Part shown: piece by piece, positions 33,290-45,399 of the stretch
Layout of the letters: each line of letters begins with the position of its first letter
How positions within the stretch are numbered: the stretch's first letter is position 1
Assembly: GCF_003265705.1 (NCBI RefSeq)
Contig: NW_020312827.1
Span: 22,068,413 to 22,132,412, forward strand
Direction of reading: 5' to 3'
DNA: 64,000 bases
From: Callorhinus ursinus
Taxonomy: Eukaryota; Chordata; Mammalia; Carnivora; Otariidae
The notes under the pieces: generated by a model
Databases searched by the model: none
What the model saw: only the letters and a program-made list of their open reading frames with translations
What the model was told of the DNA's origin: nothing
Translations under genes and position numbers: made by a program

Positions 33290-34230
33290 CACTAGGGAGT
33301 ATGAAACTTTAGTCACACAACAAACATCTATCTATAAAGCATGTGTGGTTTGAAAGAGGCTGTTATATAAACATTTATATATATGGTCTGTTTTATTCCT
33401 CACAATGCTCCTTCTTTGAGGTATGAAGAAATATACACACATGTACAATGTTACACACTAGGCACATGTATGTAAGTGCATGTTTGTGTGGTCACACATG
33501 AAAATTTTCACATATTTGGTCCAAATCTGTGATCCAGCCCTCAGAGCACAGGACGAGCTGTGAGCATCCGTGGATAATTGGACTCTCCCCATACTCTATG
33601 TTGTCCTCCAGTGCCCATTTTATAGATGTACACTTGGAAATGTAAGCTTACGTGGCCAGAAAGTGGCAGGTCTGGAATGTGTGTCCTTCTCTCAATTCAT
33701 TGCTACTAGCCCCTAAGAAAGTATCCCAGTGTCCCAGTACATCTCCCAGCACAATGACATTAGCTGAGAGTCCCTTGACTTTTTACTCCAGATGAGGTAA
33801 TTAGTCAGTTTCCACAAAGATGGATGATCAGCAGCTCCCCTACAGAAGAGAAACCAGTAAACAGCCAGAAACATTTCTAGACCTATTCTGTGGTTGTAAG
33901 GAAACCTTTACTGATTTTCCAAAATGTTTTATTATTTACCTGTCTTTTAAGTGACACACTGAGTTAACATCACTTCAAGGTGAATGGACCTATGTGAATA
34001 ATAAACATCAACCAAAATTTCTGGTTTGATAAGTGAGGCATTCTCAGTCACTTGCCTTGATGAATTCCAAGTCTAAACTTTACACCCTTTTCTAGCTGGG
34101 AAAAAAAATTAGTATGCACATTTCAGAATTGAGAGATTTAGTATTTGGGATTACCAGAAAATACGATGCAGATTATTGCATGTTTTAATGATGACTTTGG
34201 AGAATGGACATGCAACGTAGGAGGCAGATT
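33290..34230. other. Mostly unique intron
   Basis: 33590-33760 contains a possible diverged reverse MIR (CCCATTTTATAGATGTACAC, then GTGGCCAGAAAGTGGCAGGT). Nothing else recognised. Confidence 0.4.
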
Positions 34231-34237
34231 GGCCTGA

Positions 34238-34442
34238 TACAGAGATCAATAAACAATGGGCCAAATCCAGCTATTGCCTACTTAGGTAAATAAAGTTTTA
34301 TTGGTAGGCAGCTGTGCTCATTCACTTACATATTGTCGGTGGCTGCTAACAGCAGAGCCAAGTAGTTGCAACAGAGATCTTGTGGCCCAGAAGCCTAAAA
34401 TATTTACTCCCTGCCCTTTACAGAAAAAGTTTGCTGACCCTT
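34238..34442 (+). mobile_element. hAT-type DNA transposon relic
   Basis: GGGCCAAATCCAGCTATTGC, AAATAAAGTTTTATTGG, AACAGCAGAGCCAAGTAGTTGC, CCTAAAATATTTACTCCC and AGAAAAAGTTTGCTGACCC follow the element beginning GGTCGGCAAACT. Same family as 14617-14830. Confidence 0.8.
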
Positions 34443-37400
34443 CTTATTGAAGCTTGCACAACTTAAAGCTAGCCATGTTAGTTGTGTATTGTTTCTGGTT
34501 TTTTTTCCTTCAGTTTTTGACCTATAGTTTATGTTTACTTGGTCAGAATAACTCGAATATCAGTGGGAGGGTCAGACGGGGAGTCTGTCTGTACCTGCTC
34601 ATTCAATGATTACCTGGAATATAGAACACATTTCTAATAAGACAACATATATAAAAATTCACCCAATTTAGGTCCGAACTAATCTATCTCAGATCCATTA
34701 AGGGTGGTTTAGATACTAAAATCAATTCAACAGAGCACTGTTTGAAGGTAGGCAGCCGAGGATACAGAGAAATATATTAGAGGCTCCTGGCAAAAGATGA
34801 TAGTGGCTCGGAATAGTCTGGTAATGGGGGAGATGAAGCGAAGTTGTAAAGTTATTAAAATTATAATGATATGACATTTCTTTCTGAAAATCTATCTAGT
34901 TCCCTGGAGCGAATCATGTACATGTTAAAGTCTTGGGACTCTAAAAGCCAGCACACACCACTCTGATGCCAGGTCTTAAGTTTACGACACGAGATGGAAT
35001 GAGAAAAAGAGAACAGCACTGCTACCCAACGAGTATGCATCTGCAAGAGACTTGAGTCCCCTGAGTGATAAGTGGTGATTAACTGAACTTTCTTGGTTTA
35101 CCTGCAAGGAGAATCTCCTGTGTCATCATCTTGGGATGAACACCCTGAAAGAGGGGTTCATTTTTCCTTTCCTAGTTATCGTAAACAAAATGGCCAGCAG
35201 ACTCTAATATATCAGCAGCGCCTGTCTGCACACAGGGACGCCAGTGTTTGTGTGTGTCCTAGAGATAGTGTTGCAGCGAGGTATTTCATCCAGGTGATAT
35301 TTTATGGTCCTCCTCTCTGTCAACTATCACCACCGTAACATACCCTCTGGGATCATATCAGCATTTCTAATTCAAAACGTGGATTCTGACCTACCCCCCA
35401 CCACCTAAATGAAAGCAACAGAGGGAAGAAAAAAGTGAGGTTTAAACAGCTACAACCCATCAGGAAAAAGTGGGCCTGCTGACTTCCATGCCAGAGTCAA
35501 AGCCACTGCAGGGGAAGTAATCGGGACAACGGAGGAAAAGTATAAAAACAAGGCACTTTCCCTGGGCCCTGGGTGAGATTAGTAAAGGTGACCCAAACAG
35601 GAGACTTGAAAGCATGCCACAGGGAGCTGACTCACACCTTTGGAAAAGTGTCCAACATACCGACATTGAGAGTTATTTCAAAGCTGCAAGCTCTTTTGAT
35701 AGAATAATTAGGAAACATATCTCTTTATTTTAATTTACTTGAATTTAGTATTCCTACCGCAAAGTGAGTAAGTTTTAGCCAAGTGGGGAAAATGTCCCTA
35801 AGACACTCGGGAGTCATCACACCCCGATGGTATGGCAGGCACTGGGGGCCATCTGGGAGCCAGCCACAGCTTTAAATATACAAATTCCCCACTGAGTTTA
35901 TAATAAATCCATATACAATATGAAGAAGTATTTATATTGTGGAATTTAAAGGGCATAAACATTCTTTCTTCTCTCTCTTCTTTATGGATGCACTACAATT
36001 TTATTCAGTGACATAAAGATGCTACATGATTTCATCCAAATGGCTAAGGAACACAGCGCTAGAGAAAGAGAGTTGTGTATGTATATATGCCCTTGTAAGT
36101 GTGTGCATGTGTTTGAATAAGACCTTAAAACTTAACATACCCAAAAGCTGGTTTCTCTGACCCTTCTCTCTGTTCTTATGAAGTAATGATGGCTCAAGAG
36201 AATTCAGGGCCCTCTGTGTCCATCAAAAGGCATCTGTAGTCACATGGGAATCCAGCCCTTAGTCCCTGGACAATCAGTGGAGCCCTTGGGCTTTCCCTTC
36301 CGTAGAAGGCCTCTCAGGAAGGTGAATCTCTCATAGACCTGACTCTGAGCAAACTGTGGATTTCAGAGTAAATTAAACATGAGGAAGCTACTAGAGTCAA
36401 CATGAGCTCCAGGCAATGGAACTGGTTGGTCATTAGGGATCATTAATCCAATAAATGATCCAAAGACAGGACAGCTCTCCTAGGCCTGGCTTAGCCCAAA
36501 GTTGAATGAGGTACACTTTCCTATATAGAGAAGGGATTTCCCTCTGCCAAAGAGTCCAGCTTTCCTAAACAGGTGCATAGATGTATAGAGCTGAATGCAA
36601 TTCTACATGAATGCCCTCCCAGAGCCATCTTGCATTAACTAGGTCTATCTTCCAATTATCCCACAACTGACACAACGGTGAAGGCATCTTTGCCTTTTTC
36701 AGCAAGCAACACTTTGGCGTGGTGCACAATATCTCCATCCATGGTTTATTTATTGCTTTTAAATTTTTGCTATGATTTTGCTTTGGGAGAGTGCTTTTGA
36801 AAATGTGGACAATGACCGTGTCTCAGGAGACCATGGCCATTAATTTACTTCACGTAGACTACTGAACAGTCTTCAGGATGATTGCCAATATGCCTATGTG
36901 GCCCAAGGACAACCTACTCTGTCAGCCTGGAGGTGAAAGGCTCAGTGATCCATTCTAAGGTCTTCAATCCTCTTTATTTGGATAGATTCAAACTAAAGTC
37001 CTAGAGGTAAACACTATCATCCCATTACTAGATCCTTCAACCATTTGGTTCCCATTAAACATCATTTTAACCCTTGAAATATCTAAGATGCCAGACTTCT
37101 AGAGAAGCTTATTTTCATTTTCTTGCCTCCTTCTATACTCCTAAGTGCCCTGATTGCTGGTCAGTGTAACAGTCAAGCTCTGCTCATTGGGAGCCTATCC
37201 CCTCATCACAGTCCTTTAGGGCCACCTCTGAGGGGGCTCTACTACAACCACCATCCATTTTCAATTTGCACTAGACTTGTTAAATTGAGGGTCTTTACAC
37301 AGTTATATTTTGTAAACTTCATTTCTCCAAATCAATGTTGCAGAAATCAAAGTCAAGTCAGAGAAATTGTGCAGTCAAATATCTACCAGTCATGTACTCT

Positions 37401-37499
37401 GCATAGGGCACTTTGGTAGGCCTATCAGAAGCTACAAAAATATATTTGGAACTATTCAGCCCTCAAGTGTGTAAACTCCACTCCAGAGTTGTGAAAAGG
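34443..37499. other. Unique intron, no feature recognised
   Basis: Three kilobases with no recognised transposable element or exon. Short frames at 34861-35046, 35093-35338, 35460-35666 and 37123-37419 have no recognisable similarity. Confidence 0.45.
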
Positions 37500-37640
37500 G
37501 CAAAAGCTTTGGAATCAGAAGACATGGATCTAATTGTTTAAAGCAGGTCCTGGAATAATTCATACTGGGCCTGGTTTCATCATGTGAAAGACAGAGATGG
37601 CATCCCTGAGCTTGTTGGGTGATGACGAAGGTGAAAAAGA
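37500..37640 (+). repeat. Probable diverged MIR relic
   Basis: AAAGCTTTGGAATCAGAAGAC and TGGATCTAATTG resemble the MIR head; the CATCATGTGAAAGACAGAGATGG-like section (37578-37600) resembles its second half. Confidence 0.5.
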
Positions 37641-38629
37641 GATGTTTGTGACAATGATGTGAAAAATGGGGGGCACTGAAAAAAATACAGCATTAGAAAA
37701 TAGATGAGGACAAAAGACAAACAGAAACAAGTACACGGTTCCCTAAATTAAGACAAGAAATACAGGAAACTCCCATAAATTTCTAAATAAACATCCACAG
37801 TCAGTCCTTGACAAATTTCCCAAGTGACCAGAGGCATAGGATTCACTCTGTGCCCTTCAAGACAGAAAATGCTGCCTTATTTGGGAGCGGTCAGGCCAGG
37901 GGTGGGAAAGAAGTGGGGCTAGAGAAGGCATATTAGGTAGCTGCCAATGAGGAGGTCAAGAGGAATGGGGGAAGTTTAGAAGACTGAAGCTGTTGGGATG
38001 GACATGAGATTCAGTCTGTGAAAGGGAAAAATAGAAAATACTTGGCATATAAACATTTTAGAATACCAACCAGCTGGTCTGCTTTCTAAAACTTCAGTAA
38101 TGTTGCCGAGACAGAAACCTTTGAATGTTAAGGTAGACTCTCTGGGCTCAACATTATACAAACAAAGAGAAAGCAATTTAAGCTTCATAAACACACTACA
38201 TCTTAGAGAATATTTTCTCTTTTGCCCAAAGGGCCCTCCCCATACCTCCTGGCAAATGTTTCTCTGATGATGGCACAACTACACTCAAGGGGTTTAGAAA
38301 ACTATAGACTTAAAATAAATATAAATAAAATCCCTTTTTTCCCCCAAGTATGCTCTGCTCTTCACTTCCCTGTTTTCTACTGTAGGTTTCTTTCTTCCAG
38401 CAAAAGAAGAGCTTTAGGGGTTTGGAAGGGCAATGGTCTGTGCTATGCTTACACCTGACACTGGCCCAGAGGCTCAAGGCCGTCAGGGAAGACGTCACCC
38501 AAGTGATGTTAGAGCACCGTGTTTCAGCAGTTAGCAGTGATCTTAATGCTGCTGACTAGTCACTCCATGCTCAGTGATACCTTTGAGTCATTTAAGGCAG
38601 TGATTAAGGTCAGAAGAAGGCAAAAATTT
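37641..38629. other. Unique intron, no feature recognised
   Basis: No family recognised. The 100-codon minus-strand frame at 37976-38278 has no recognised domain. Confidence 0.45.
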
Positions 38630-38645
38630 AAAGAAGAGGGAAGGA

Positions 38646-38776
38646 TGGGGCGCCTGGGTGGCTCAGTCAGTTAAGCATCCAATTCCTGGTCTCAGCTCAG
38701 GTCTTGACCCGAGCGGTGCTGGACTTCATGCTGGTCATGGAACCTACTTTAAAAAATATTAGTTAATTAATGAATA
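38646..38776 (+). mobile_element. Carnivore SINE, short, with perfect 16-bp duplication
   Basis: GGGGCGCCTGGGTGGCTCAG head, truncated middle, (TTAA)n/AATGAATAAA tail. The flanking AAAGAAGAGGGAAGGA occurs exactly at 38630-38645 and 38777-38792. Confidence 0.95.
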
Positions 38777-38792
38777 AAAGAAGAGGGAAGGA

Positions 38793-39885
38793 AGTAATGG
38801 GGAAACAGACAAGGAATTAGATCAGTGAAGGAACATTATCCACCCAGCCTCATCTGAAAGAATACAGAAAACCAGCTCCCCAGACCCTCATACATAGATG
38901 TACTTCCGGCCACTCCATTTCATACTGACTTCAAGAAACTTTCTGCAGGCAAATATTGAGAGGCAAACACCTTAGAAAGCCAGCATGAAGCAAAAACACC
39001 TTCTTCAGCAGAGAGCAGGATGCGCTTCTGATTCAATTGCCAAAGGATGCCTGCTGAGGAGCCACACCAGACAACAAGGTCTATCCAGAGAATGCACAGA
39101 AACAAGCATGCGGGGCACTGCAGCCCAAGTGTCTAGGACATACAGGTCTCATTTCCACTCTGGTGAAGCACAGAAGGAGGACCAGGAATCATGAACCTAG
39201 CCCACAGCAGCACAGTACACAAACGGCAATGAATGAATCTAGGGCCCATAGATTCTGAAAGGGTACTGAAAACGGTTTTTGGGTTAATCTGTGGATTATT
39301 TTCCCCTGTAGATACTTATTAACTGCATTATGTAATAAAGAAGTTATAAATTCAGAACATACAGGTGGGATCAGGCCCTCAGATGTGTATTATTTTATTT
39401 TTTAAAAGGAGGGGGTACTCAGAGTATCTTTTAAAATGTGACTTAGTTTTCAACCTTTAAAAATCAGTCTCTCATGAATAGTTGGATTTCTACTTTTTTT
39501 TTTTTTTAATAGTAAGATTTAGCAATACTGGGATGATGTTTCTAAAACACAATTAAAGGCCAAAGTTGACGGGGTTGGGGAGAAGGGTACAAGATCTTTA
39601 ATTCACCATAGCCTCCACAATTCCCTATTGCCTATCAGATATTTATTATCAAGGTTTCCCTGCCTTTTTAAAATTTATATAGTAGGGTAAAGAAGAAAGG
39701 GACATACTTTTGTCACCATATGATGAGCAAGTTCTTCGAACCTCAAGAAACAATAGATTGAGGCCATGGGATTCAAGAAAAATTAAAAAAAAAAACAACA
39801 CTTTTTTAAAATATTCCATTCCATTTTAAATCACATATGAGTCTGCCTTTTCCAGACATTTCTGTTTTTCAACCCCTAATGTACT
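38793..39885. other. Unique intron, no feature recognised
   Basis: No family recognised; a T13 run is at about 39495-39508. Confidence 0.5.
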
Positions 39886-40098
39886 ATAATAATCATAGGC
39901 TTTTGAGTCAGATAGGTCTGGCTTTAAATTTTAGTTCCACCACTTCCTATATTTTCTTGACCAAGTTGTATAGACTTCCTAACCCTCAATTTTCTCACCT
40001 TTAATGTTGGAAAAAGATTACCTCCCACACAAGCTTGTTATGAGGACAAAACAATATATGCAGGCACCTAGCACATAATAGAAGATGCTCAAGGAACT
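39886..40098 (+). repeat. MIR SINE relic, near full length
   Basis: CATAGGCTTTTGAGTCAGAT, CTGGCTTTAAATTTTAGTTCC, TTCTTGACCAAGTTGTATAG, AATTTTCTCACCTTTAATG and AAGCTTGTTATGAGGACAAA follow MIR from head to tail. Confidence 0.85.
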
Positions 40099-41100
40099 GA
40101 ACTTCCCTGCACCTTTGAAGGGTCAGGATGAATTAAGCAGACGTGATCATAAAAACACACACACACCCCTAAAGTGCCTGCCAAATTGTAATGACCCAAC
40201 TGCTGCTTCAGAAAGATGGCTCAGCTCGATGTTTTAATGCACTTTTCATGGACTGAAGCTCAACAACAAAATCTATCACTGTTAGGCAGTGTCATAAGAA
40301 GGTCTGATTTAAACAAAATAGACTTCCTTCTGAACTCTGAAGTGTGGCAGCCACCTTCACCTTGACTCAGGAACACACCAATAGGAAAAGTACATACACT
40401 TAGCCAATAAACAATAGGATTAATAAATGACAGCAAAGATAATGATAATAGAATGCATTATTGAAAGTTGTAGAAGAGAAAGAGTAGAAGACCATTCAGT
40501 ATAGAAAGGTACATATAAATTTTATGCAAACATACTTTTAGTTCTGTGAGTTCATATATCTGCATGGCTATAACCATCAAGAAAAATTTAACGTAGGCCA
40601 CTGCTCTAGAACTACCATTTAATTTTGAACAGACCGTGATATTGAAAAAAATTATTTTAGTTGTATAACACACTTGCCAAATAAATCAAAAATATTCATT
40701 GCAATAAAACAGCTAAAAAAACAGAATCGCTACTCTACCACACTGAGGTTTAAGTGGGCAATAAATCACAGCCCTCTCCATTCTGAATTCCAGGCAAATT
40801 GAGAAATAGACACAAGCCAAAGGATCAGTGAACTTTATTGCTTATGGAGCTGAATGAGGGAATGGGTCTGGGACAACATTCACACCTGGCCACACATTAG
40901 GTTTCTTACTCGTCTTTCAAGTTCTGTTCCCTTCCCCATTGCCGCCTACAAAGAGGAAACTGGCCTGGGTCTGGGTACTACCAGCACAGAGAAAAGAATG
41001 CTCAGAACAGGAAAAAGGAAAGGAAAGGTCTCACTAGATATGTGCAGACTCTTTATCCAATCCCACCAACTAGATAAGGGATTGGAGAGAATGAGTAGTA
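40099..41100. other. Unique intron, no feature recognised
   Basis: No family or exon recognised. Confidence 0.5.
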
Positions 41101-41109
41101 AGTGTTACC

Positions 41110-41296
41110 TGAGGGTCACCTGGGTGGCTCAGTCAGTTAAGCATCTGACTTTTGATGTCAGCTCAGATCATGATCTCAGGGTCCTGAGATCGAACCCCTT
41201 GTCGGGCTCTGCACTCAGCATAGAGTCTGCTTAAGACTCTCCCTCCCTCTCCTTCTGCCCCTCCCCCGCTAAAATAAATAAATCTTAAAAAAAAGT
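41110..41296 (+). mobile_element. Carnivore tRNA-derived SINE
   Basis: TCACCTGGGTGGCTCAGTCAG head, GATCTCAGGGTCCTGAGATC, CT-rich tract and AATAAATAAATCTTAAA tail. AGTGTTACC flanks at 41101-41109 and 41297-41305. It creates the 126-codon frame at 40854-41234, which is not a gene. Confidence 0.94.
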
Positions 41297-41305
41297 AGTG
41301 TTACC

Positions 41306-42424
41306 CCAATACTTTCTTTCCAGTGAAAAGCAGTTGCTTAATAGTATAGCATAGATGGGGAAACCAACCCAAACACACCAGAAGCCCACATAAAGCCTTT
41401 CCAGGCAAACTTACTGATACAGATTGACCCATAAGAGTAGCTAAAGAGCCATTCCTTGGGGATCTAAAGAAGACTTGTTCATATGAGGTTGATACATGTT
41501 CGAGAATCTTGAAATGTTACCTCACGGTCATGGTGAAGCTTCCTCTAACCAGTTAATAACGACCACTGTTTCTGCTGATTGCTGAAAATCTTAGCAACAT
41601 ACAGCCAATGTCTTAGAGTTTTGGAAATTGTGGTGTCAGAAAAAGAAAAAAAAAACGATTAGAGAGAGGAACATTAAATATGACTTTTAAGCAAAGAAAT
41701 TACAATCCTAATTGATAAAATTTCAGCAGGCCCATGGAACTTTCTTTATATCATGAACTTCTGCCTCCTTCCTAAGGGGCCTAGAGATCTGCTTTGCTCT
41801 CATTTATGTCAATGCACCAGCCAAGACTCCTTAGCTTAGCCCAACTATGCTGTCAACCCCAAATCCCAAGGGCTGCCTATAATCACCATATTTACCATGA
41901 CGGCCCGGGCAATAATGATACCCACCGACTCTAATGAAACTAAAGTGCACGTGTCATTTCGGAGCTGCTGTTTGTTCAGGCAGAGTTGCCTGTCAGCTGT
42001 CTCTGGCCAAGCTTCACAACCTGCAATTTAGTTAACAAACTGAGACATCACAGAAATCAGTGCTTGTAACAGGCTTCCTGGATTCACTTGGGCTTTTCCA
42101 CCTGTCTCACATACTGAAAGTCTCTAGCAAAGTGGCACTGGTGGGAGGATGTCCCGGTGGAGTTGAAAAGACAAGGAAAAGAAAGGAACAACAACAACAA
42201 CAACAACAAAAAAGCAAGGAGTTTGCTAAGTTCTAAGGTGGAATCTGCCCTCGAAGAAGAAAATCCAGAGAAAACATTTCTTGGCTCCAGTAACTCTACT
42301 GTTACCAGCTGGGCAAATTCCAAACTGTTCGGCCTGGTATCTCAGGTTCCAGCCTTTATTTCCAGTTTTCTTACCAAACTTTCTGGACCTTCTGCCCCAT
42401 CTATAATCATTGATTAATCTGCCC
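41306..42424. other. Unique intron with an (AAC)n run and a possible conserved block
   Basis: (AAC)n is at 42187-42210. 41860-42060 is repeat-free and moderately GC-rich; see findings. Confidence 0.45.
42187..42210. repeat. (AAC)n microsatellite
   Basis: About seven AAC units followed by an A run. Confidence 0.92.
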
Positions 42425-42560
42425 ATTCATTCAGCAAGTATGTATGAAGTATCTAATCTGTACAAGATGCTGTGCTAAGCATTGGTTCCAAAATGAACAG
42501 AACTATTTCTCCCTTACAAATACTCCTTGTGCTGATGCTCAGTCTCAAGGATGGAATGGA
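42425..42560 (-). repeat. LINE-2 3' end relic
   Basis: CATTCATTCAGCAAGTATGTATG, then AGATGCTGTGCTAAGCATTGG and AAATGAACAGAAC match the reverse of the L2 3' end. Confidence 0.65.
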
Positions 42561-42884
42561 TGGGGGTAACTATCAAGAAGAATGAAAATTCCAAGGCCCA
42601 CTTTAAGGAAGAAGAGAATATAGGGGAACCTATCTCCGTTATAAAGGCTTCCAGGGAACCACCTGATAGGATGATCTGTGCATTTTCCAAGAACTTTAAC
42701 AGATCTTTTATGATCTGCTTAAGGGCAACAAAAATACGGAAGAAGTAGTAGTATTGGCTTTAGGTTAGAGTGATATGGGAAAGCTTTATAATGGAAGTAG
42801 AATTTATATTCAACTCTGAATGTGGACAGACTGTGGATGGCCCAACTTGGATGCTATTGTGTCAAAAGAACCAGATCCCTGAAC

Positions 42885-43095
42885 TTGGGTTTGGAATCCA
42901 GGAAACCTGGGTTTAACCCTGGACTGTTTCATGAGTCACCACGTACCACTGAACAAGTCAATTAGCCCCTTTCAGTGTTAGTTTCCTTATCTTAAAAATG
43001 ATAAAAATACTTAGTGTATATACTACATAGGATAGTTTTGAGAACCAACTGAGATAATATATGTAAAAGTGTCTGGTAAATTGTAATGTACAATA
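42885..43095 (+). repeat. MIR SINE relic
   Basis: GGAAACCTGGGTTTAACCC, CACTGAACAAGTCAATTAGC, TTCCTTATCTTAAAAATGAT and GAACCAACTGAGATAATATA follow MIR order. Confidence 0.82.
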
Positions 43096-43116
43096 CACAC
43101 ATCAGAAGATCATTAG

Positions 43117-43314
43117 AGGAGCTCCTAGGTGGCTCAGTTGGTTAAGCATCTGACTCCTGGTTTCTGCTCAGGTCATGATCTCAGAGTCCAGGGATTGAGC
43201 CCCACGTTGGACTCTGCAATCAGCATGGACTCTGCTTGTCCCTCTCTCTCTGCCCCTCCCCACACCTCCCTCTACTGCACTATCTAAAATAAATGAATAA
43301 AATCTTAAAAAAAA
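43117..43314 (+). mobile_element. Carnivore tRNA-derived SINE
   Basis: GAGCTCCTAGGTGGCTCAGT head, CTCAGGTCATGATCTCAGAG, GCCCCACGTTGGACTCTGC, CT-rich tract and ATAAAATCTTAAA tail. AAGATCATTAG flanks exactly at 43106-43116 and 43315-43325. Confidence 0.95.
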
Positions 43315-43325
43315 AAGATCATTAG

Positions 43326-44060
43326 GTGCGCTACATTAATTGTTGATGTGATTTTAAATATACATGGCTGTTTCTTCTTCTAGTTTTTACTTTGATAACT
43401 TTTAAAAGGCTGTTTTCACCCTCTTTACCTTCAACAGAAGCAGGAAATGCTTTGCTTCATACTAACTTATTTCTTTTATCACAGAAAATCAAAGTGCTCC
43501 TTGGAAATCATCTCCTTAATCTCTTGGAGGGAGGTAAGCAAGTGGACACATATTTTGCACAGTTGTACATGAATATCAATTTTACAAATAGAAAAGCCTA
43601 ACACGAACTTTCCTAAGTTACACAGTGAGTAAAAGCAGCACCAAAAATGACACAGGCATCTCTTTATCTAATTATCTGCTCTTCCCATTATATGCATCCA
43701 AAAACCTTGGTCTCCCAGTAGACTTCTGAGTACAGATCTGGTTTTCCAGCTCCAAAACAAGTAATGCCTTATTTAACTTTTAAAGCCTCTGTTTCTTCAT
43801 CTAAACAACAATAAAAGCTGCCAAACAGGAGTTTTGAGGACATAAAAAAGGAATAATGCATTTGTAATATTTACGAAAGAAACCTAGTCCACTATCTATA
43901 ACCCACCAAATGCAAAATAAAGCCTATTTTCTTTTCTTTTACAGAGTAAGAATTTGATCTTCAGAAATCTCAAGGGTAGTTGTCCCAACATACAGCAAAT
44001 TGAGTGTGATTTTGAAAAATACCTAATCATTATTAATAAATTGCAGAATTAATTATTCTA
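43326..44060. other. Intron with diverged MIR-like pieces
   Basis: 43560-43690 (reverse; TTACACAGTGAGTAAAAGC) and 43740-43870 (forward; CTCTGTTTCTTCATCTAAAC) resemble MIR weakly. Nothing else recognised. Confidence 0.4.
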
Positions 44061-44064
44061 TCAA

Positions 44065-44480
44065 TCAACGAACATTTGTTAAGCTCATATTATATTCAAA
44101 GAATTGTTCTAGATCCTAAAGATATAAAGATGGATAGGGCACAGTGTAGATTTTCCACAAGCTTATAATTGAGTAGATGAGAGAAGACATGGATAAAAAA
44201 GCTATTAAAGAATAAAGTGGTAAAGGCCATAACATACACAAACAAAATTCAAAAGGATTTCAGTCGAAATGTTTATTTTGCAACGGAGAACAGGGAAAAC
44301 TTCGTGACAGAGGTGACTCATAGGCTAGGTCATGAAAGACACCTAAGATTTCAACAAATGGAAGGAGTGAAAACAAGATTGATGAAGTAGCATTCTATGC
44401 AATGAAGCTAGTATGATCAAAAGGAAAGAGTAAAAGAAACAAAGTCTGATCAGCTGATGAGTTTGGCAAGAACACAGCAT
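44065..44480 (-). repeat. LINE-2 3' region relic
   Basis: ACGAACATTTGTTAAGCTCA, GAATTGTTCTAGATCCTAAAG, CAAGCTTATAATTGAGTAGA, GACAGAGGTGACTCATAGGC and AACAAATGGAAGGAGTG match reverse L2 in order over about 400 bp. Confidence 0.65.
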
Positions 44481-45399
44481 ACACTAGAGAGAAATGGATT
44501 CTGCTGGAATAAAAAGGTGGGTGGAGGCTAAATCACGTTAGGTTTTGAATGGCATATTAAGGAATATAAATTGTGTTCAGTCAGTGTTGGGACACCATTG
44601 AGTGAAGTCACAAAAAAAATATATGTTAGAATATTTGAGCATGTTGTGAGCAGATGGGGAAGAGGTAGAGGAGGGTAAATTTAACAGATAAAATGGAGAT
44701 GAGGTAACAGATGGCATGAGATCCCAGAAGAGGCAAAAAGGCAGGAGGCCAAGGGCATAGGTAGACTCAACTGTGGGAAAGGAGCAAGCCAATTTTTCCA
44801 CTGAGACAGACAGGAAGGAGAAACAGTTGCAGCTGCACTGTGGTGTAGTGAGAGCACCCTAATTTGACATAAAAAATAATCTATACAACCATTTGTTAGA
44901 AAGATTATAGAAGGGATTTTTAAATTGAATGGGGACTAAACTGAGACCTTTATGGTCCTTTTCAAATCTATGCAGGAGATGTACCAATATGGTCCTCATT
45001 TTCAAAATGGAGAAAAAAGATATGAGTTCTCACAAATATGAGACAAGTATACTTATTTAGAAGAGGAATCAGAATGGTAGGTGAAGTTAGCTAACAGAGG
45101 GATTTTGTTCCACTGGCAAAGAGTCTTCTAGGGAAAGTATGCGTATTTCTGTTCACCACCACCACTAGAACAAACCTACACCCAGCTTCTGATCTAAACA
45201 TTTATTACCTTCTTGGCCTTTATACACATGTGGCTTTGTGACCTCTAGGCTTTAGAATTTAAGAGGAGATGCAATAAGCTAGCACAGCTTCACTAAGAAT
45301 AGTCGGAGTTACTAATTTCATGTTCTTAGGAATATATTTACCAAATGGGAAATCAGGAGAATGATGTGGACAGAGTGTAAGAATCACAGCAAAGCATCA
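44481..45399. other. Unique intron, no feature recognised
   Basis: No family recognised with confidence. The first 100 bp may be more L2. Confidence 0.4.
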
